51,774 nt of DNA from Proteobacteria bacterium bin106 (GTDB lineage: Bacteria > Bdellovibrionota_B > Oligoflexia > Oligoflexales > Bin106). The notes beneath the pieces are model-generated. The model worked only from the letters and a program-made list of their open reading frames with translations, was not told the origin of the DNA and ran no database searches. Both the position numbers and the translations under genes were made by a program. Location: NCBI GenBank assembly GCA_002238945.1, contig MPNI01000017.1:1-51774 (forward strand), given 5' to 3'. Of the stretch, positions 28,458-37,377 are shown one piece after another (positions within the stretch are counted from its first letter, which is position 1; each line of letters starts with the position of its first letter).

Positions 28458-29138
28458 TCAGGGTGAGGGAGCTGCTGGCTTGTAATTGTCTTTGAGTTCC
28501 TGGATAAACTCTTGATGTTTAGGACTTTGTGCTACGGATTTCAGGAGGTATTTGATACTGGAAAGATCTTTGCTTTCCCAAAGTTTATCGACATACTCTT
28601 GGGCTAGGCTTTCCATGTAGGTCAGTAAACCATTATAGAAGTAGGCGGTGAATTCTTCGGAATCATTTAAGGTATCAGAGATATTAAAATCAATATACAA
28701 AGGTCTGTTGGGCCAGTATTGTGCCATGCCTTTTTTCCAAACAGCCATCACTTCTTGTTGCGACTGTTTAAAATCATTTATCATGGCTCGCAGTCCCATG
28801 AAGTCTTTTTTCTCCCATAGACTGTTGATTTTATCGCTGCGAGTTCTTAAAAAAAGATCACTCGTTAGTACGAGAACATCAAGGTCCACAAGAAATGCTG
28901 ATTGTGAGGATTCTTCGATCTGTTTGCCACTCTCGTAGATTTTTTCAAGGAGCTCTTTTGCCTCAGTGACTTCATCAACAGGGCTGTTTTGTTGAGCCTG
29001 AGCGAGTTGTGAATCAAGTGGTGCTGACAGGTTATCAGCTGCTGTGGCATGTGTTGTGATCATGAAAAAAAATGCCCATATCATCCCTTTTATAACCTTG
29101 CTCCACCATTTCTGATTTTTTATCTGTATGCTGTTCAT
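28458..29138 (-). CDS. Secreted helical protein with an internal repeat, function unknown
   Basis: A 226-residue protein with a signal peptide (KGMIWAFFFMITTHATAA, cleavage likely after ATAA). The mature part is helical and charged. Two segments resemble each other: INSLWEKKDFMGLRAMINDF and VDKLWESKDLSSIKYLLKSV, each followed by a Ser/Gln-rich stretch, which points to an internal duplication. ATG 29138 has AAGGA eight bases upstream. No family recognised; a periplasmic location is expected. Confidence 0.7.
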   Translation of the reverse strand: MNSIQIKNQKWWSKVIKGMIWAFFFMITTHATAADNLSAPLDSQLAQAQQNSPVDEVTEAKELLEKIYESGKQIEESSQSAFLVDLDVLVLTSDLFLRTRSDKINSLWEKKDFMGLRAMINDFKQSQQEVMAVWKKGMAQYWPNRPLYIDFNISDTLNDSEEFTAYFYNGLLTYMESLAQEYVDKLWESKDLSSIKYLLKSVAQSPKHQEFIQELKDNYKPAAPSP

Positions 29139-29359
29139 CCATATGATCCTTATTGTGTTGAGTGATAAACTTCGTTTTTTTAAAATGCATTCAGCTGAGA
29201 CGTTATTTCATAGCCACAGCCTGCGAAGAAGACTAGTTCATCTCGTAGCATCTGGCAAGAGCAACTTGTAAAATATGCTGCTAAGATTATTTTGTTGTTT
29301 ATACTTAGTTTATGCGTACTGGTAGCATGAGCCAAAACACGCTAAAGAACAGAATGTCT

Positions 29360-29387
29360 TTGTGCCAAGAACAGGCCATGTTATAAT
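29360..29387 (+). promoter_or_regulatory. Promoter for tRNA-Ser
   Basis: TTGTGC at 29360-29365 and a perfect TATAAT at 29382-29387 with 16 bases between them, 35 bases ahead of the tRNA. A sigma70-type promoter. Confidence 0.7.
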
Positions 29388-29422
29388 ACAAAATCCATTA
29401 ACTTGTTTCGTCTTGCCGCTTT

Positions 29423-29515
29423 GGAGAGATGGCAGAGTGGCCGAATGCACACCCTTGCTAAGGGTGCGACTGGTTAATCGCCGGTCCGAGGGTTCGAATC
29501 CCTCTCTCTCCGCCA
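29423..29515 (+). tRNA. tRNA-Ser (GCT)
   Basis: Acceptor GGAGAGA/TCTCTCC with discriminator G and encoded CCA. The anticodon arm ACCCTTGCTAAGGGT carries anticodon GCT, a long variable arm follows (GCGACTGGTTAATCGCC), and the T arm GAGGG-TTCGAAT-CCCTC is intact. The long variable arm confirms a class II tRNA. Confidence 0.97.
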
Positions 29516-29836
29516 GACGGTTCTTACTTGCGCACCTACACCACGTTCCCTGTCCTATCTCTTGATTTTGACTTTGACATTTCAAACTCAGAACCAAACG
29601 TAACATATTAAAATAACAGGCTTTTCTTTGCGAACTATTCTTAAAAGCACACACTACAAGTCGATTATTCTTGAGTAAAAATAATTATACTTTGATTTTG
29701 TAATGTCTCTGTGAGTATTCTATGCCCAAGATTTCGTCAATTGACTACTGGGTCTAGCTAAGAAAAAACATGCCTAAGATGGATGCTGTTTAAATAAGAA
29801 GAGCTAACTGTTTTTTGGGATCATAAAAAGCAGTAA

Positions 29837-29866
29837 CCATAGCCATAGCCATAGCCATAGCCATAG
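29837..29866. repeat. (CCATAG)5 hexanucleotide repeat
   Basis: Five exact CCATAG units followed by CC. Non-coding. A microsatellite-like tract that can vary by slippage. Confidence 0.97.
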
Positions 29867-30060
29867 CCGTGCATGACTCTCATCACTGACGATAAAAACT
29901 TGCATACCCGTATTTCTCATCAATAGCCTAAAAACATCAGAATACACAAAACCTAACATCAATACCTCTTGCTAGAGAGCTGATTTCTTATGGATGGATC
30001 ATAAAGAGCAGATGGTTATATGAGAAGGGTTGTGAAGTTAAGTGAGATAACACATAAATA

Positions 30061-30099
30061 TAAAAAGGCCATCTTTGCTCAAAAGAGCAAAGATGGCCT
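30061..30099 (-). terminator. Rho-independent terminator of the 564-residue secreted protein gene
   Basis: A perfect 15-bp stem (AGGCCATCTTTGCTC with its complement, 30066-30080 and 30085-30099) around an AAAA loop. On the minus strand the stem is followed by TTTTTA, so it ends minus-strand transcription, about 130 bases after the stop at 30231. On the plus strand there is an A-run instead. Confidence 0.85.
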
Positions 30100-30230
30100 A
30101 AAAAAAGGGTTGTTATTTTAGTGTGTTACGTTCTTTTCTAAATTTGAAATGTCAAAGTCAGGTTGATGGGGTAGGATTGGTGGTCAGGTTATTTACTTAG
30201 GGTTATGTGAGGGCTATCTAAGATAGCAGG

Positions 30231-31925
30231 TTAAGAAGGATTATCATCAGAAGGTTTTGGTGGCGTGGGTGTTGGAGGTTGTTTTTTGTATAACTCTGGG
30301 CCGATAAAGTGGCTAAAATAGCTCCATTTATGTAAAGACAGTAAAGCTTCTTGCATTTGTGGTGAGGCATTGTTTTCAAATAGCAGTTGAAAATCAATGT
30401 CATGGCCTGCTGCTGCGAAATCACTTAATTCAAGATTCACTCCTAAATTCACAGGAGCCTCACCGAGTGGTAAGGGTTTATCCCAATTGCGTTGCATGAT
30501 ACTCATAGGATCACCGCTTTCCACATAATACTCTATTTCATTGTTTTTCTTGATCATATCTATGCTGGGTTTGATCATCACAAACATCAGAAAGTTATTA
30601 TGAGAGACCAATAATTCATAAATCGGCTCTACCTTCTTGGGTAGACGAAAGATCCGTCTTTTGGTGTATTTAGGCATATTTGTTCGGATTTGAGCCTTTC
30701 TCATATCAAAAGGCATGGCAAAGCCGTAATAAAAACTACTGCCTGGGTTGAGATTGCGCTTTCCTTCGAGGGGGTTATGCATAATGGTTGGAAGTGTGAC
30801 GGTATTAGCAAAAAACGATACTTCTGTATACATGTGCATTTGAAATTTGAGACGCAAGAAGGTGTATTGAAAAGACACCTTCACAATGCTTCGAATAGGC
30901 CCCACCTTGTAAGCATCTAAAGTGGAGATGATATCGCTATGATTTAGCCGTAAAGTGAGAAAATACTTTAAGTCAGCTTTAAGAAAGAGACTGGAGCCTT
31001 CAATGAATTTTTCTTTTTTACCAGAGGGAGAAAGTAAATTCACACGTCTGACCACAAGATAGTTAAGAGGGTTGAACTGGTACTCATAACTTGCGGTTTT
31101 AATAGAAGCACCTTTGAGATCAAAAGTGACATATTTTCTTTTAGAAAGAGGGGGACGTTGATCGGCTTTTAAATAGATACCCACAAAAACACTACCCCTT
31201 TTAGGATGGGTGGTGTTGCTTCGGGTTGGTGGTTTTTTTCGATCATTGGGCTGTTCCATGACGAGGGCATCAATACGAAAAAGATAGTCTGGCTTAGCAA
31301 AACTCCATGTTTTGGGCAGCTCAGTAGAACCTACATCTTCTCCCATAAAACTCAGTTCATCTTTGCCATTAAAAACACCATCAGAGCGGATCAATGGTGC
31401 ATCTGTGACAGCAGTATCTAAGACAAAATCTCCCCAAGTGTAATCTTGCTCATCTATTTGAAAAGGAATGATAACGGCTTTGCCATTATGATTGACTATA
31501 AGACGGTAGCTCTCTAAAGGATAGTTAGATATGCGAAAATGATCCTTAGCCTTGAGTATCACAGGAGAAGGATGGATGCCTTGCATTTTTGGGCTGTTTT
31601 GAGCAAACACAACCGAAGATGTTATGACAGCTATGACAACATAGGCAGTTACAGCAGCAGTTACAACAGCAGCTACAGCTTGGGTGTTGAGGTGTTTGGA
31701 CGTTTTACGTCTAAGCTTATCTTTATTAAGCGAGTATTTATTAAGCGAGTGTTTAAGCCTATGTTGAAGCTTATGTTGAAGCTTATGTTGAAGCTTATGT
31801 TGAAACGAGTATACCAAAAAGTGGATAGATCGTTTGAGCAACGTATTATATATTTCTGACAAAACTGACTCTCTTTTGGATAAGCTTGCGGATAATAAAC
31901 TCTTAACGACTTTCTTCATCATCAT
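30231..31925 (-). CDS. Large exported protein with long repetitive N-terminal extension, function unknown
   Basis: A 564-residue protein. The first 80 residues are basic and repetitive: HKLQ units and two SLNK units, coded by 12- and 15-bp repeats. A hydrophobic segment (about residues 82-108: AVAAVVTAAVTAYVVIAV, ending SSVVFAQN) is probably an uncleaved anchor or a signal sequence cleaved after VFA. The exported part, about 450 residues, has an N-terminal region with IPFQIDEQDYTWGDFVLD and DGVFNGKDELSFMGEDVG, a layout I associate with uncharacterised secreted beta-rich proteins. A Pro-rich tail (PPTPTPPKPS) closes it. If the true start were nearer the hydrophobic segment, the repeats would be non-coding; they keep the frame, which argues for translation. 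Confidence 0.7.
   Translation of the reverse strand: MMMKKVVKSLLSASLSKRESVLSEIYNTLLKRSIHFLVYSFQHKLQHKLQHKLQHRLKHSLNKYSLNKDKLRRKTSKHLNTQAVAAVVTAAVTAYVVIAVITSSVVFAQNSPKMQGIHPSPVILKAKDHFRISNYPLESYRLIVNHNGKAVIIPFQIDEQDYTWGDFVLDTAVTDAPLIRSDGVFNGKDELSFMGEDVGSTELPKTWSFAKPDYLFRIDALVMEQPNDRKKPPTRSNTTHPKRGSVFVGIYLKADQRPPLSKRKYVTFDLKGASIKTASYEYQFNPLNYLVVRRVNLLSPSGKKEKFIEGSSLFLKADLKYFLTLRLNHSDIISTLDAYKVGPIRSIVKVSFQYTFLRLKFQMHMYTEVSFFANTVTLPTIMHNPLEGKRNLNPGSSFYYGFAMPFDMRKAQIRTNMPKYTKRRIFRLPKKVEPIYELLVSHNNFLMFVMIKPSIDMIKKNNEIEYYVESGDPMSIMQRNWDKPLPLGEAPVNLGVNLELSDFAAAGHDIDFQLLFENNASPQMQEALLSLHKWSYFSHFIGPELYKKQPPTPTPPKPSDDNPS
31722..31803. repeat. 15-bp x2 and 12-bp x4 in-frame tandem repeats
   Basis: TTTATTAAGCGAGTA/G at 31722-31736 and 31737-31751, then AGCYTATGTTGA at 31756-31803 (four units, the first with C, the others identical). 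They encode the SLNK and HKLQ/HRLK units of the 564-residue protein on the minus strand. Confidence 0.95.
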
Positions 31926-31965
31926 ATCGTCTATAACCGTTTTCAGCTAACCATGTAGTAGGCTA

Positions 31966-32898
31966 TCAACTCCCAATAAGATAGGGAGTGTATTTTGTTA
32001 TAGACATGAGAAAACCCACAGTTGTAAGGACGAACAAACTTATGGCTACAGTTTTGATGATTTTTTCTGATTGTGGTGAAGATGCTCGTTCCCCTCGCTC
32101 CCATAGCCATAGCCAAGCACACACAACACCGCCTATCCAACCACCAAGATGAGCGGCATTATCCACAGCTGGAATGACTAAACCAAAGACCATAGCAAAT
32201 AAGAACCAACTGAGAAACATGCGAAATAACGGATCTGTCCAACCATATCCTCGCTTATAGGCCACAACCATACCACAGCCAATCAAGCCAAATAAAGCCC
32301 CAGATGCTCCAACAGAAGGTATGCCAAAGGGTGGGTTATAATGAGTTTGGTTGAGTGCTGAGAGGATAAATCCTGTGATGCCAGATATTTGATAGATAAG
32401 AGCAAATACCCAAGGGGAAGTGAGCCTTTGAATCAAAGGAGCAAGCATGGATAAGGCAAGTAAATTAAATCCTAAATGAACAATGCCGCCATGAAGATAG
32501 GTTGCGGTTAATGGCCCCCACCAATCTCCTTGAGTAAACATAGCTTGAGTGGAGGCTCCCATAGCAACTAAAAGCCCATTTACACTCCCATGGCCATTGA
32601 GTAAAGCTTTTACTAAAGAGCTGAGAGCTTGCCATATGGAACCATCACGTGCTAGAACAAGTGCTCCAGCCAAAAGCATCTGCAATACAAATGCGCCACT
32701 GACTACAACAATCAGACGTGTTCCCATGGTGCCAAAAAGCAAAAGGGCTTTAACATAACGAAAGGCCCTCCATAAGTTTATTCGCCCTTGAGCATAGAAG
32801 CGAGATATGCCCATCTTTTGTTTCATATGACAATGCGGACAAATCTTAGCCATTCCAATCAAACGACGACATTGCCAGCACACTGCAGGCCTTGCCAT
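31966..32898 (-). CDS. Rhomboid family intramembrane serine protease with N-terminal zinc ribbon
   Basis: A 310-residue membrane protease. Four Cys (residues 7, 10, 20 and 23: CWQC...CPHC) form a zinc-ribbon-like head. The rhomboid core follows: HGGIVHLGFN with the His and Asn of the oxyanion region (H141, N145), GASGALFGL with the catalytic Ser at about 199, and DNAAHLGGWIGG with the catalytic His at about 250, so the enzyme looks active. Six or so hydrophobic segments run from about 58 to 310. The ATG at 32898 has AGAGG seven bases upstream. Its substrate is unknown. Confidence 0.93.
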   Translation of the reverse strand: MARPAVCWQCRRLIGMAKICPHCHMKQKMGISRFYAQGRINLWRAFRYVKALLLFGTMGTRLIVVVSGAFVLQMLLAGALVLARDGSIWQALSSLVKALLNGHGSVNGLLVAMGASTQAMFTQGDWWGPLTATYLHGGIVHLGFNLLALSMLAPLIQRLTSPWVFALIYQISGITGFILSALNQTHYNPPFGIPSVGASGALFGLIGCGMVVAYKRGYGWTDPLFRMFLSWFLFAMVFGLVIPAVDNAAHLGGWIGGVVCAWLWLWERGERASSPQSEKIIKTVAISLFVLTTVGFLMSITKYTPYLIGS

Positions 32899-33481
32899 AA
32901 CTTACCTCTTAGCTCATTTTATATAATATATAGAATATAGATGAGATCTTTATCTAGATCTTTTATCTTTCATTTTTTTCATCTATCTCATCTATGCCCA
33001 GGGCTCTTTTTTGAGAGCTTCTTTTGAGAGCTTTCTTAAAGGGTTTTTCTTAAGGTTTAAGGTGCTAACTTAAGGGCCAGAGACTTTTTTGTTTAACGCA
33101 ATTAATTCACCTAAGCGGCGGTGGTTAGGTGTCTTGACAACTCTAACATATGTTGTTTGTTATAACGGCATATTCTCACAATTTTCTATAGCGATACTCT
33201 CCAGCTATTCTCTCCGGCTATTCTCTCCGGCTATTTTCTACAGCGGATGCATAGGTAATAAACTCAGAGAGGGGCACTTACGCCCCTCTCTTGATGGTTG
33301 TGTTATGATGCGGTTTCTTGCTCTTTTTTGCTCTTTCTTACTCACTTAATCTATTTTTTATGTTCTTATGATGGTGACTCGTGTTGTTATGTATGTGCTT
33401 TCTAGGTCATGTGTGGTCATATCTGGTTTATGTATAAGTTGCATCATATGAAGATGGTAGATAAGTATAGGTAAGGGTGTC
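32899..33481. other. Intergenic region, no gene seen
   Basis: About 580 bp between the rhomboid and HU genes (both minus). It has a short repeat around 33202-33235 (CTATTCTCTCCGG-like units) and the hairpin at 33266-33291. The plus-strand frame at 33089-33349 lacks a ribosome site and overlaps the repeat; not accepted. Confidence 0.55.
33266..33291. terminator. Hairpin without a clear T-run
   Basis: A perfect 10-bp stem AGAGAGGGGC / GCCCCTCTCT with a six-base loop. It lies about 190 bases after the HU stop. Neither side has a good T-run, so it may be a terminator, a processing site or an RNA-stabilising hairpin. Confidence 0.5.
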
Positions 33482-33769
33482 TTATTTCTTAAAGTCTTTA
33501 CATAAGCTCTTTAGGTTGTTGCTTGGTCGAAAGACGGGAATATATCTTTCTGGAACATCGATTTTTTGACTAGGGTCTCGGGGGTTAGTTGCTGTACGAG
33601 CACTGCGATATGAAACCGTAAAAGAGCCAAAGCCCACAAAGCGAATACCACCTTCTGTGGTGATGTTTTCTGTGATGGTGTCAAGTACAGCTGACAAGCA
33701 CTTATCACTTTGAGTTTTAGAGACGTTTAATTTCTTAGCTAAAGCATTCACAAATTCTGTTCTGTTCAT
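33482..33769 (-). CDS. HU family DNA-binding protein
   Basis: A 95-residue nucleoid protein. It starts MNRTEFVNALAKKLNVSKTQ, with the family motif GFGSFTVSYRSARTATNPRDP and the DNA-minor-groove arm IDVPERYIPVFRPS. Length and motifs match HU/IHF-type proteins; the Pro at the arm tip (NPRDP) is present. The start has GGAGG four bases before ATG. A promoter is at 33851-33879. It could be HU rather than an IHF subunit, given the short generic arm. Confidence 0.93.
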   Translation of the reverse strand: MNRTEFVNALAKKLNVSKTQSDKCLSAVLDTITENITTEGGIRFVGFGSFTVSYRSARTATNPRDPSQKIDVPERYIPVFRPSNNLKSLCKDFKK

Positions 33770-33850
33770 ATGTCCTCCAATGAATAAAAATATCCCAACT
33801 GCTCATAGAAGCTTTGACGCGTAACAAACAAGCAAGGCAAGGTGTTTGCC

Positions 33851-33879
33851 AGTATAATACGTCATACCTGTAAACACAA
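33851..33879 (-). promoter_or_regulatory. Promoter for the HU gene
   Basis: On the minus strand TTGTGT (33879-33874) and TATACT (33856-33851) are 17 bases apart, about 80 bases upstream of the HU start codon. A sigma70-like match, inferred from sequence only. Confidence 0.55.
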
Positions 33880-34194
33880 ACTCAACACATTCCCAATGTA
33901 CTCCACCACTTTAACACATATAGCCCTGATTTTTTAATGATCTGCTCCATATATCCAAAGCTTAGTCTAAAGTGATGGTCTTTAGAAACGCAAATATTGG
34001 CAAAAACATGATAAAAAACAAGGAGTTAGAAGTTGCTGGTAAGAGGTGCTAGCTTTAAGATAAATGAGCTCAAATCACCATGCTATCATCAAGAAATGCC
34101 TTGTAGAGACGAAAAGTCATCGTATCTTTTGTGGTTTTTGGACCATCCTTACAAAACAACCACCTTATAAAACAACCATGAGCCATGTTTGTTG

Positions 34195-35412
34195 ATGAAA
34201 CACTTTTTTCTGCGTTCTTTACTGATCATCATTTCCGGCAACGGAGTGTGGTTATATGTGAGTTGTGTGGAAAGAGAGCCTATCATCTTGCCTTCAAAAG
34301 ATGTGCCCAAAGATGAGGGAGATAAAGTCCCTGTAGACAAAGAAGATCTTAGCAAGAATCCAGCTCTTCATGGTTATGCTTTTGATAAACTGACTGCCAC
34401 CGGTAAGACGGTGTTTGTTGCGGCAAGAAACTATATTGAAACCCAAAAATCTTCTGCCTACCATACCTTTGCCCAACCTCTGCAATGTGCCATCAATGTC
34501 TCTGAAGTTCTTGAGATGGCTGATATGCCTCCTCCTGCTCACGCGCATTTTTCTGTGCCAGGATTACTTACATTTATCAAAAATGGAGGAGGAACTCTCC
34601 ATGAGCTGCCTGCTGCTGCCTCATCTCAAACTGAGGCTCTTATGGATTATCTCAATACGCATTTTTCGGGAAAACTTCCCACCGGTATTCTTGTGGCAGG
34701 TTGTACGGTGGCAGGTTGTGAAACCAAAGAATCCTCAGAGGCCCATGTGGCTTTGTTGGGAGATAAAGATCACAATGGAGCACTGATGCTCTACCATAAC
34801 AACTGGTTGAGACCTAACAATACCCGTGGTGTTCGCAAACCTTATATGGTGTCTATATCTGCTTTCTATGATCTACAAAGACCCAGGGAATGGATGGCTA
34901 CTCCTTGGCTTAAATTGACACATAATGATGAAGGTATGATCACAGACATCACATCTTTAAGCCCAGATATTGATGATCTTGATCCACTCAATGGCAAATA
35001 TGTTATCACCTTAGCGATTCCACGCGCTATTCAAGAAGAAATAGATAATAAAGCCTTCCTTAAACACCACCGTCTTATGGTGCGTGACAATGTTCATAAA
35101 CGTTTATTAGAAAGTCATCCAGATCACAAGCGAGTGGTTTGTCGTTCCCATGGAGGACTTAAGGATATGGAAGTACGCTTGGGAGAGAAAAAAACACCAA
35201 GCCATGATATCCAAAACACCCTTAAAAGATATAGCCAGTACCGTACTCCCTATCATTCTTCTTTTGAGTTCCTCATTCTTGAAAAGCAACTTCCTTGGCT
35301 TGCTGTGACATTTTATGCAGCTAATCGTTATTTCGGATCTGCACAAAACAAAGTTTGGCTCAAAGACGCCGATGCAACATGCAAAACTATGGAAGCATGG
35401 CTGGATCTTTAA
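34195..35412 (+). CDS. Exported protein with a possible NlpC/P60- or papain-like Cys-His pair
   Basis: A 405-residue protein from ATG 34195 (two upstream TTG codons are less likely). The N-terminus MKHFFLRSLLIIISGNGVWL followed by YVSC suggests a lipoprotein or signal sequence, although Tyr at -3 is unusual for a lipobox. A Glu/Lys/Asp-rich spacer follows. The core has QPLQCAINVSEVLEM (C98) and, 86 residues on, SEAHVALLGDKDHNGALML (H184), an arrangement similar to the Cys-helix and His-strand of NlpC/P60 peptidases. This is a reading of spacing, not a match to a named family; the third catalytic residue is not identified. Confidence 0.6.
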   Translation: MKHFFLRSLLIIISGNGVWLYVSCVEREPIILPSKDVPKDEGDKVPVDKEDLSKNPALHGYAFDKLTATGKTVFVAARNYIETQKSSAYHTFAQPLQCAINVSEVLEMADMPPPAHAHFSVPGLLTFIKNGGGTLHELPAAASSQTEALMDYLNTHFSGKLPTGILVAGCTVAGCETKESSEAHVALLGDKDHNGALMLYHNNWLRPNNTRGVRKPYMVSISAFYDLQRPREWMATPWLKLTHNDEGMITDITSLSPDIDDLDPLNGKYVITLAIPRAIQEEIDNKAFLKHHRLMVRDNVHKRLLESHPDHKRVVCRSHGGLKDMEVRLGEKKTPSHDIQNTLKRYSQYRTPYHSSFEFLILEKQLPWLAVTFYAANRYFGSAQNKVWLKDADATCKTMEAWLDL

Positions 35413-35593
35413 GGTTTTTTGTGATGGTGGTGAAAGTGTAGATATAGACGAGCTTGCTAGAGATCAGTGAGACATATAAGCAGATGTATAAGCAGATAAG
35501 TGGACTAGGTAGACAGAAAGCATGTCTCTTGTGTTAAAACATGGTAAAATCTTTTCGTTCACGATCATGATTATTACCCCAGGAATCTATCCT

Positions 35594-36043
35594 ATGACGC
35601 GTAGCTATATCGTTATTTTAAGTTTCTTAACCCTGGCTGTAGGGCTCTTTATTGTGAGTTGTACTCAAGAGCAGCAAAACAAGATATCCCGTAGTATTCA
35701 GAATTGGACTGGAACTCAGGGTGTTTTGGATGTCTTTTCACAAGGGAAAATCCTTTATCGTATTATTCATATTGATAAACTCTCCACAGCTACTGCTACG
35801 TCTATGAATGCTGGAGGTGTCCCACGCCCTTACCGATTTGGTTATGGAGTGATGGATCGTAACTTTAATTACATCCAAGATGAAGGTGAAGTAAAAACAT
35901 ATTTTGAGTTTAGCGATTACAGCACTCCTTATTTGTTCTACGAAAATCCCTTAGCTACTGTTTCTTCTGCAGAAACATCATCCAAACCGATAACAACCCC
36001 CACAGATTCTCAACGACCAGACTCTTCTGATAATCCCCTATGA
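35594..36043 (+). CDS. Small lipoprotein, function unknown
   Basis: From ATG 35594 (AGGA nine bases upstream) the product has 149 residues. The signal peptide ends in a lipobox, GLFIVSC (C23). The mature part has a Gln/Asn-rich start, an Arg-Tyr-rich centre ([18 protein letters not shown]) and a Ser/Thr/Pro tail. No family recognised. It ends 25 bp before sucB and may be co-transcribed with it. Confidence 0.7.
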   Translation: MTRSYIVILSFLTLAVGLFIVSCTQEQQNKISRSIQNWTGTQGVLDVFSQGKILYRIIHIDKLSTATATSMNAGGVPRPYRFGYGVMDRNFNYIQDEGEVKTYFEFSDYSTPYLFYENPLATVSSAETSSKPITTPTDSQRPDSSDNPL

Positions 36044-36068
36044 TTTTTGCTGCTTAAAGGATATATCC

Positions 36069-37316
36069 ATGACCAACACTGATAGTGATATTCAGATAAA
36101 AGTACCTCAAGCTGGTGAGTCCGTGCAAGAAGCTATGATAGGTTCATGGCTTAAAAAAAGTGGTGATGAGGTGGCTCAAGATGAGCCCATTGTGGAGCTT
36201 GAAACCGATAAAGCCAGTATGGAAGTGGTGGCTGAAAGTGCTGGAATTCTCCATATTTTACCCAGTGCTAAAGAAGGTGCTGTGGTTGCAGTAGGAGATG
36301 TCATTGCTCTTTTGAAAGCTAAAGATACCCCTACTTCTTCTTCTGAGGATTCTTCTCCATCTTTGCCATCTTCTCAGAATGCACCTTTAAGCAAGCACGG
36401 CCCTGCAGTGAATCGTCTTCAGCAAGAACATCACATCGATCTAGGAGGACAGGTGGGTAGCGGTAAAGATGGTCGCTTGACCAAAGGTGATGTATTGGAG
36501 CTTGTGTCCTCAGCAGCTGCCACACCCATCAGTAAACAACCACCCGTAGCTTCTCAGCCCGGAGAGCCTCAGCCCGGAGAGCCTCAGCCCGGAGAGCCTC
36601 AGCCCAGTGAACAACGTCAAAGCACCCGCACTCCCATGTCGATGATTCGCCGACGGATTGCGGATCGTCTCCTTGATGCGACGCAACAAACGGCTATGCT
36701 CACCACTTTTAACGAAGTGGATATGAGTGCGGTCCTTGATTTACGTAAGAGATACAAAGACAGCTTTCAAAAGCAACATGGTATTAAGCTTGGCTTTATG
36801 GGATTTTTTATCAAAGCCAGTGTTCATGCGCTTCAGCAATTTCCTAAGGTTAATGCATCTATTGCTGATCGCGATATCATCTCCCATAACTATGTGGATA
36901 TTGGTGTTGCTGTCTCCACAGATCATGGCCTTGTGGTACCTGTGCTTCGTGATGTACAACACAAAAATATCCATGACATTGAAGTTCTTGTGGCCCACTA
37001 TGCCCAAAAAGCACGTGATAAAAAACTCAGTCTTCAGGATATGCAAGGGGGTACTTTTACCATCACCAATGGAGGGGTTTTTGGCTCGTTGCTTTCAACT
37101 CCCATTCTTAATCCTCCTCAATCAGCTATATTAGGGATGCATAAAACCGAACTCAGACCAGTTGTTACAAAAGAAGGTGGTATTGAGCCTAGAGCGATGA
37201 TGTATTTGGCCTTATCTTATGATCATCGCATTGTGGATGGTAAAGAAGCTGTCCAATTTCTTGTCTCCATTAAAAATACCATTGAAGATCCTAGCAGATT
37301 TCTGTTGGGTATTTAA
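36069..37316 (+). CDS. sucB: 2-oxoglutarate dehydrogenase E2, dihydrolipoamide succinyltransferase
   Basis: A 415-residue E2 of the 2-oxoglutarate dehydrogenase complex. The lipoyl domain ([17 protein letters not shown], lipoyl Lys in ETDKASMEV) is followed by a linker, the E3-binding domain ([14 protein letters not shown]), a QPGEP repeat and the catalytic domain with [18 protein letters not shown] and the active-site segment [16 protein letters not shown]. The SucB type is told from PdhC by the EVDM..V..LR motif. AAAGG stands eight bases before ATG 36069. The gene order sucB-lpd-sucA is unusual. Confidence 0.95.
   Translation: MTNTDSDIQIKVPQAGESVQEAMIGSWLKKSGDEVAQDEPIVELETDKASMEVVAESAGILHILPSAKEGAVVAVGDVIALLKAKDTPTSSSEDSSPSLPSSQNAPLSKHGPAVNRLQQEHHIDLGGQVGSGKDGRLTKGDVLELVSSAAATPISKQPPVASQPGEPQPGEPQPGEPQPSEQRQSTRTPMSMIRRRIADRLLDATQQTAMLTTFNEVDMSAVLDLRKRYKDSFQKQHGIKLGFMGFFIKASVHALQQFPKVNASIADRDIISHNYVDIGVAVSTDHGLVVPVLRDVQHKNIHDIEVLVAHYAQKARDKKLSLQDMQGGTFTITNGGVFGSLLSTPILNPPQSAILGMHKTELRPVVTKEGGIEPRAMMYLALSYDHRIVDGKEAVQFLVSIKNTIEDPSRFLLGI
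36555..36599. repeat. 15-bp tandem repeat, three exact copies, in frame
   Basis: CAGCCCGGAGAGCCT repeated three times in the linker between the E3-binding and catalytic domains of SucB, encoding QPGEP units. Linker length in E2 proteins is tolerant of such change. Confidence 0.97.
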
Positions 37317-37377
37317 TGTTTCATCTAACGCATTCATTTCTTTAGCACATCTTTTTAGGGTTTAACGAAATACATTT

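Larger units (their letters stand above)
29516..30230. other. Intergenic region, no gene seen
   Basis: About 700 bp without a supported coding frame. It holds a hexamer repeat at 29837-29866 and a strong terminator hairpin at 30066-30099. Confidence 0.6.

Noticed and set aside
29837-29866. CRISPR-like array
   Set aside because: A contiguous hexamer microsatellite without spacers.
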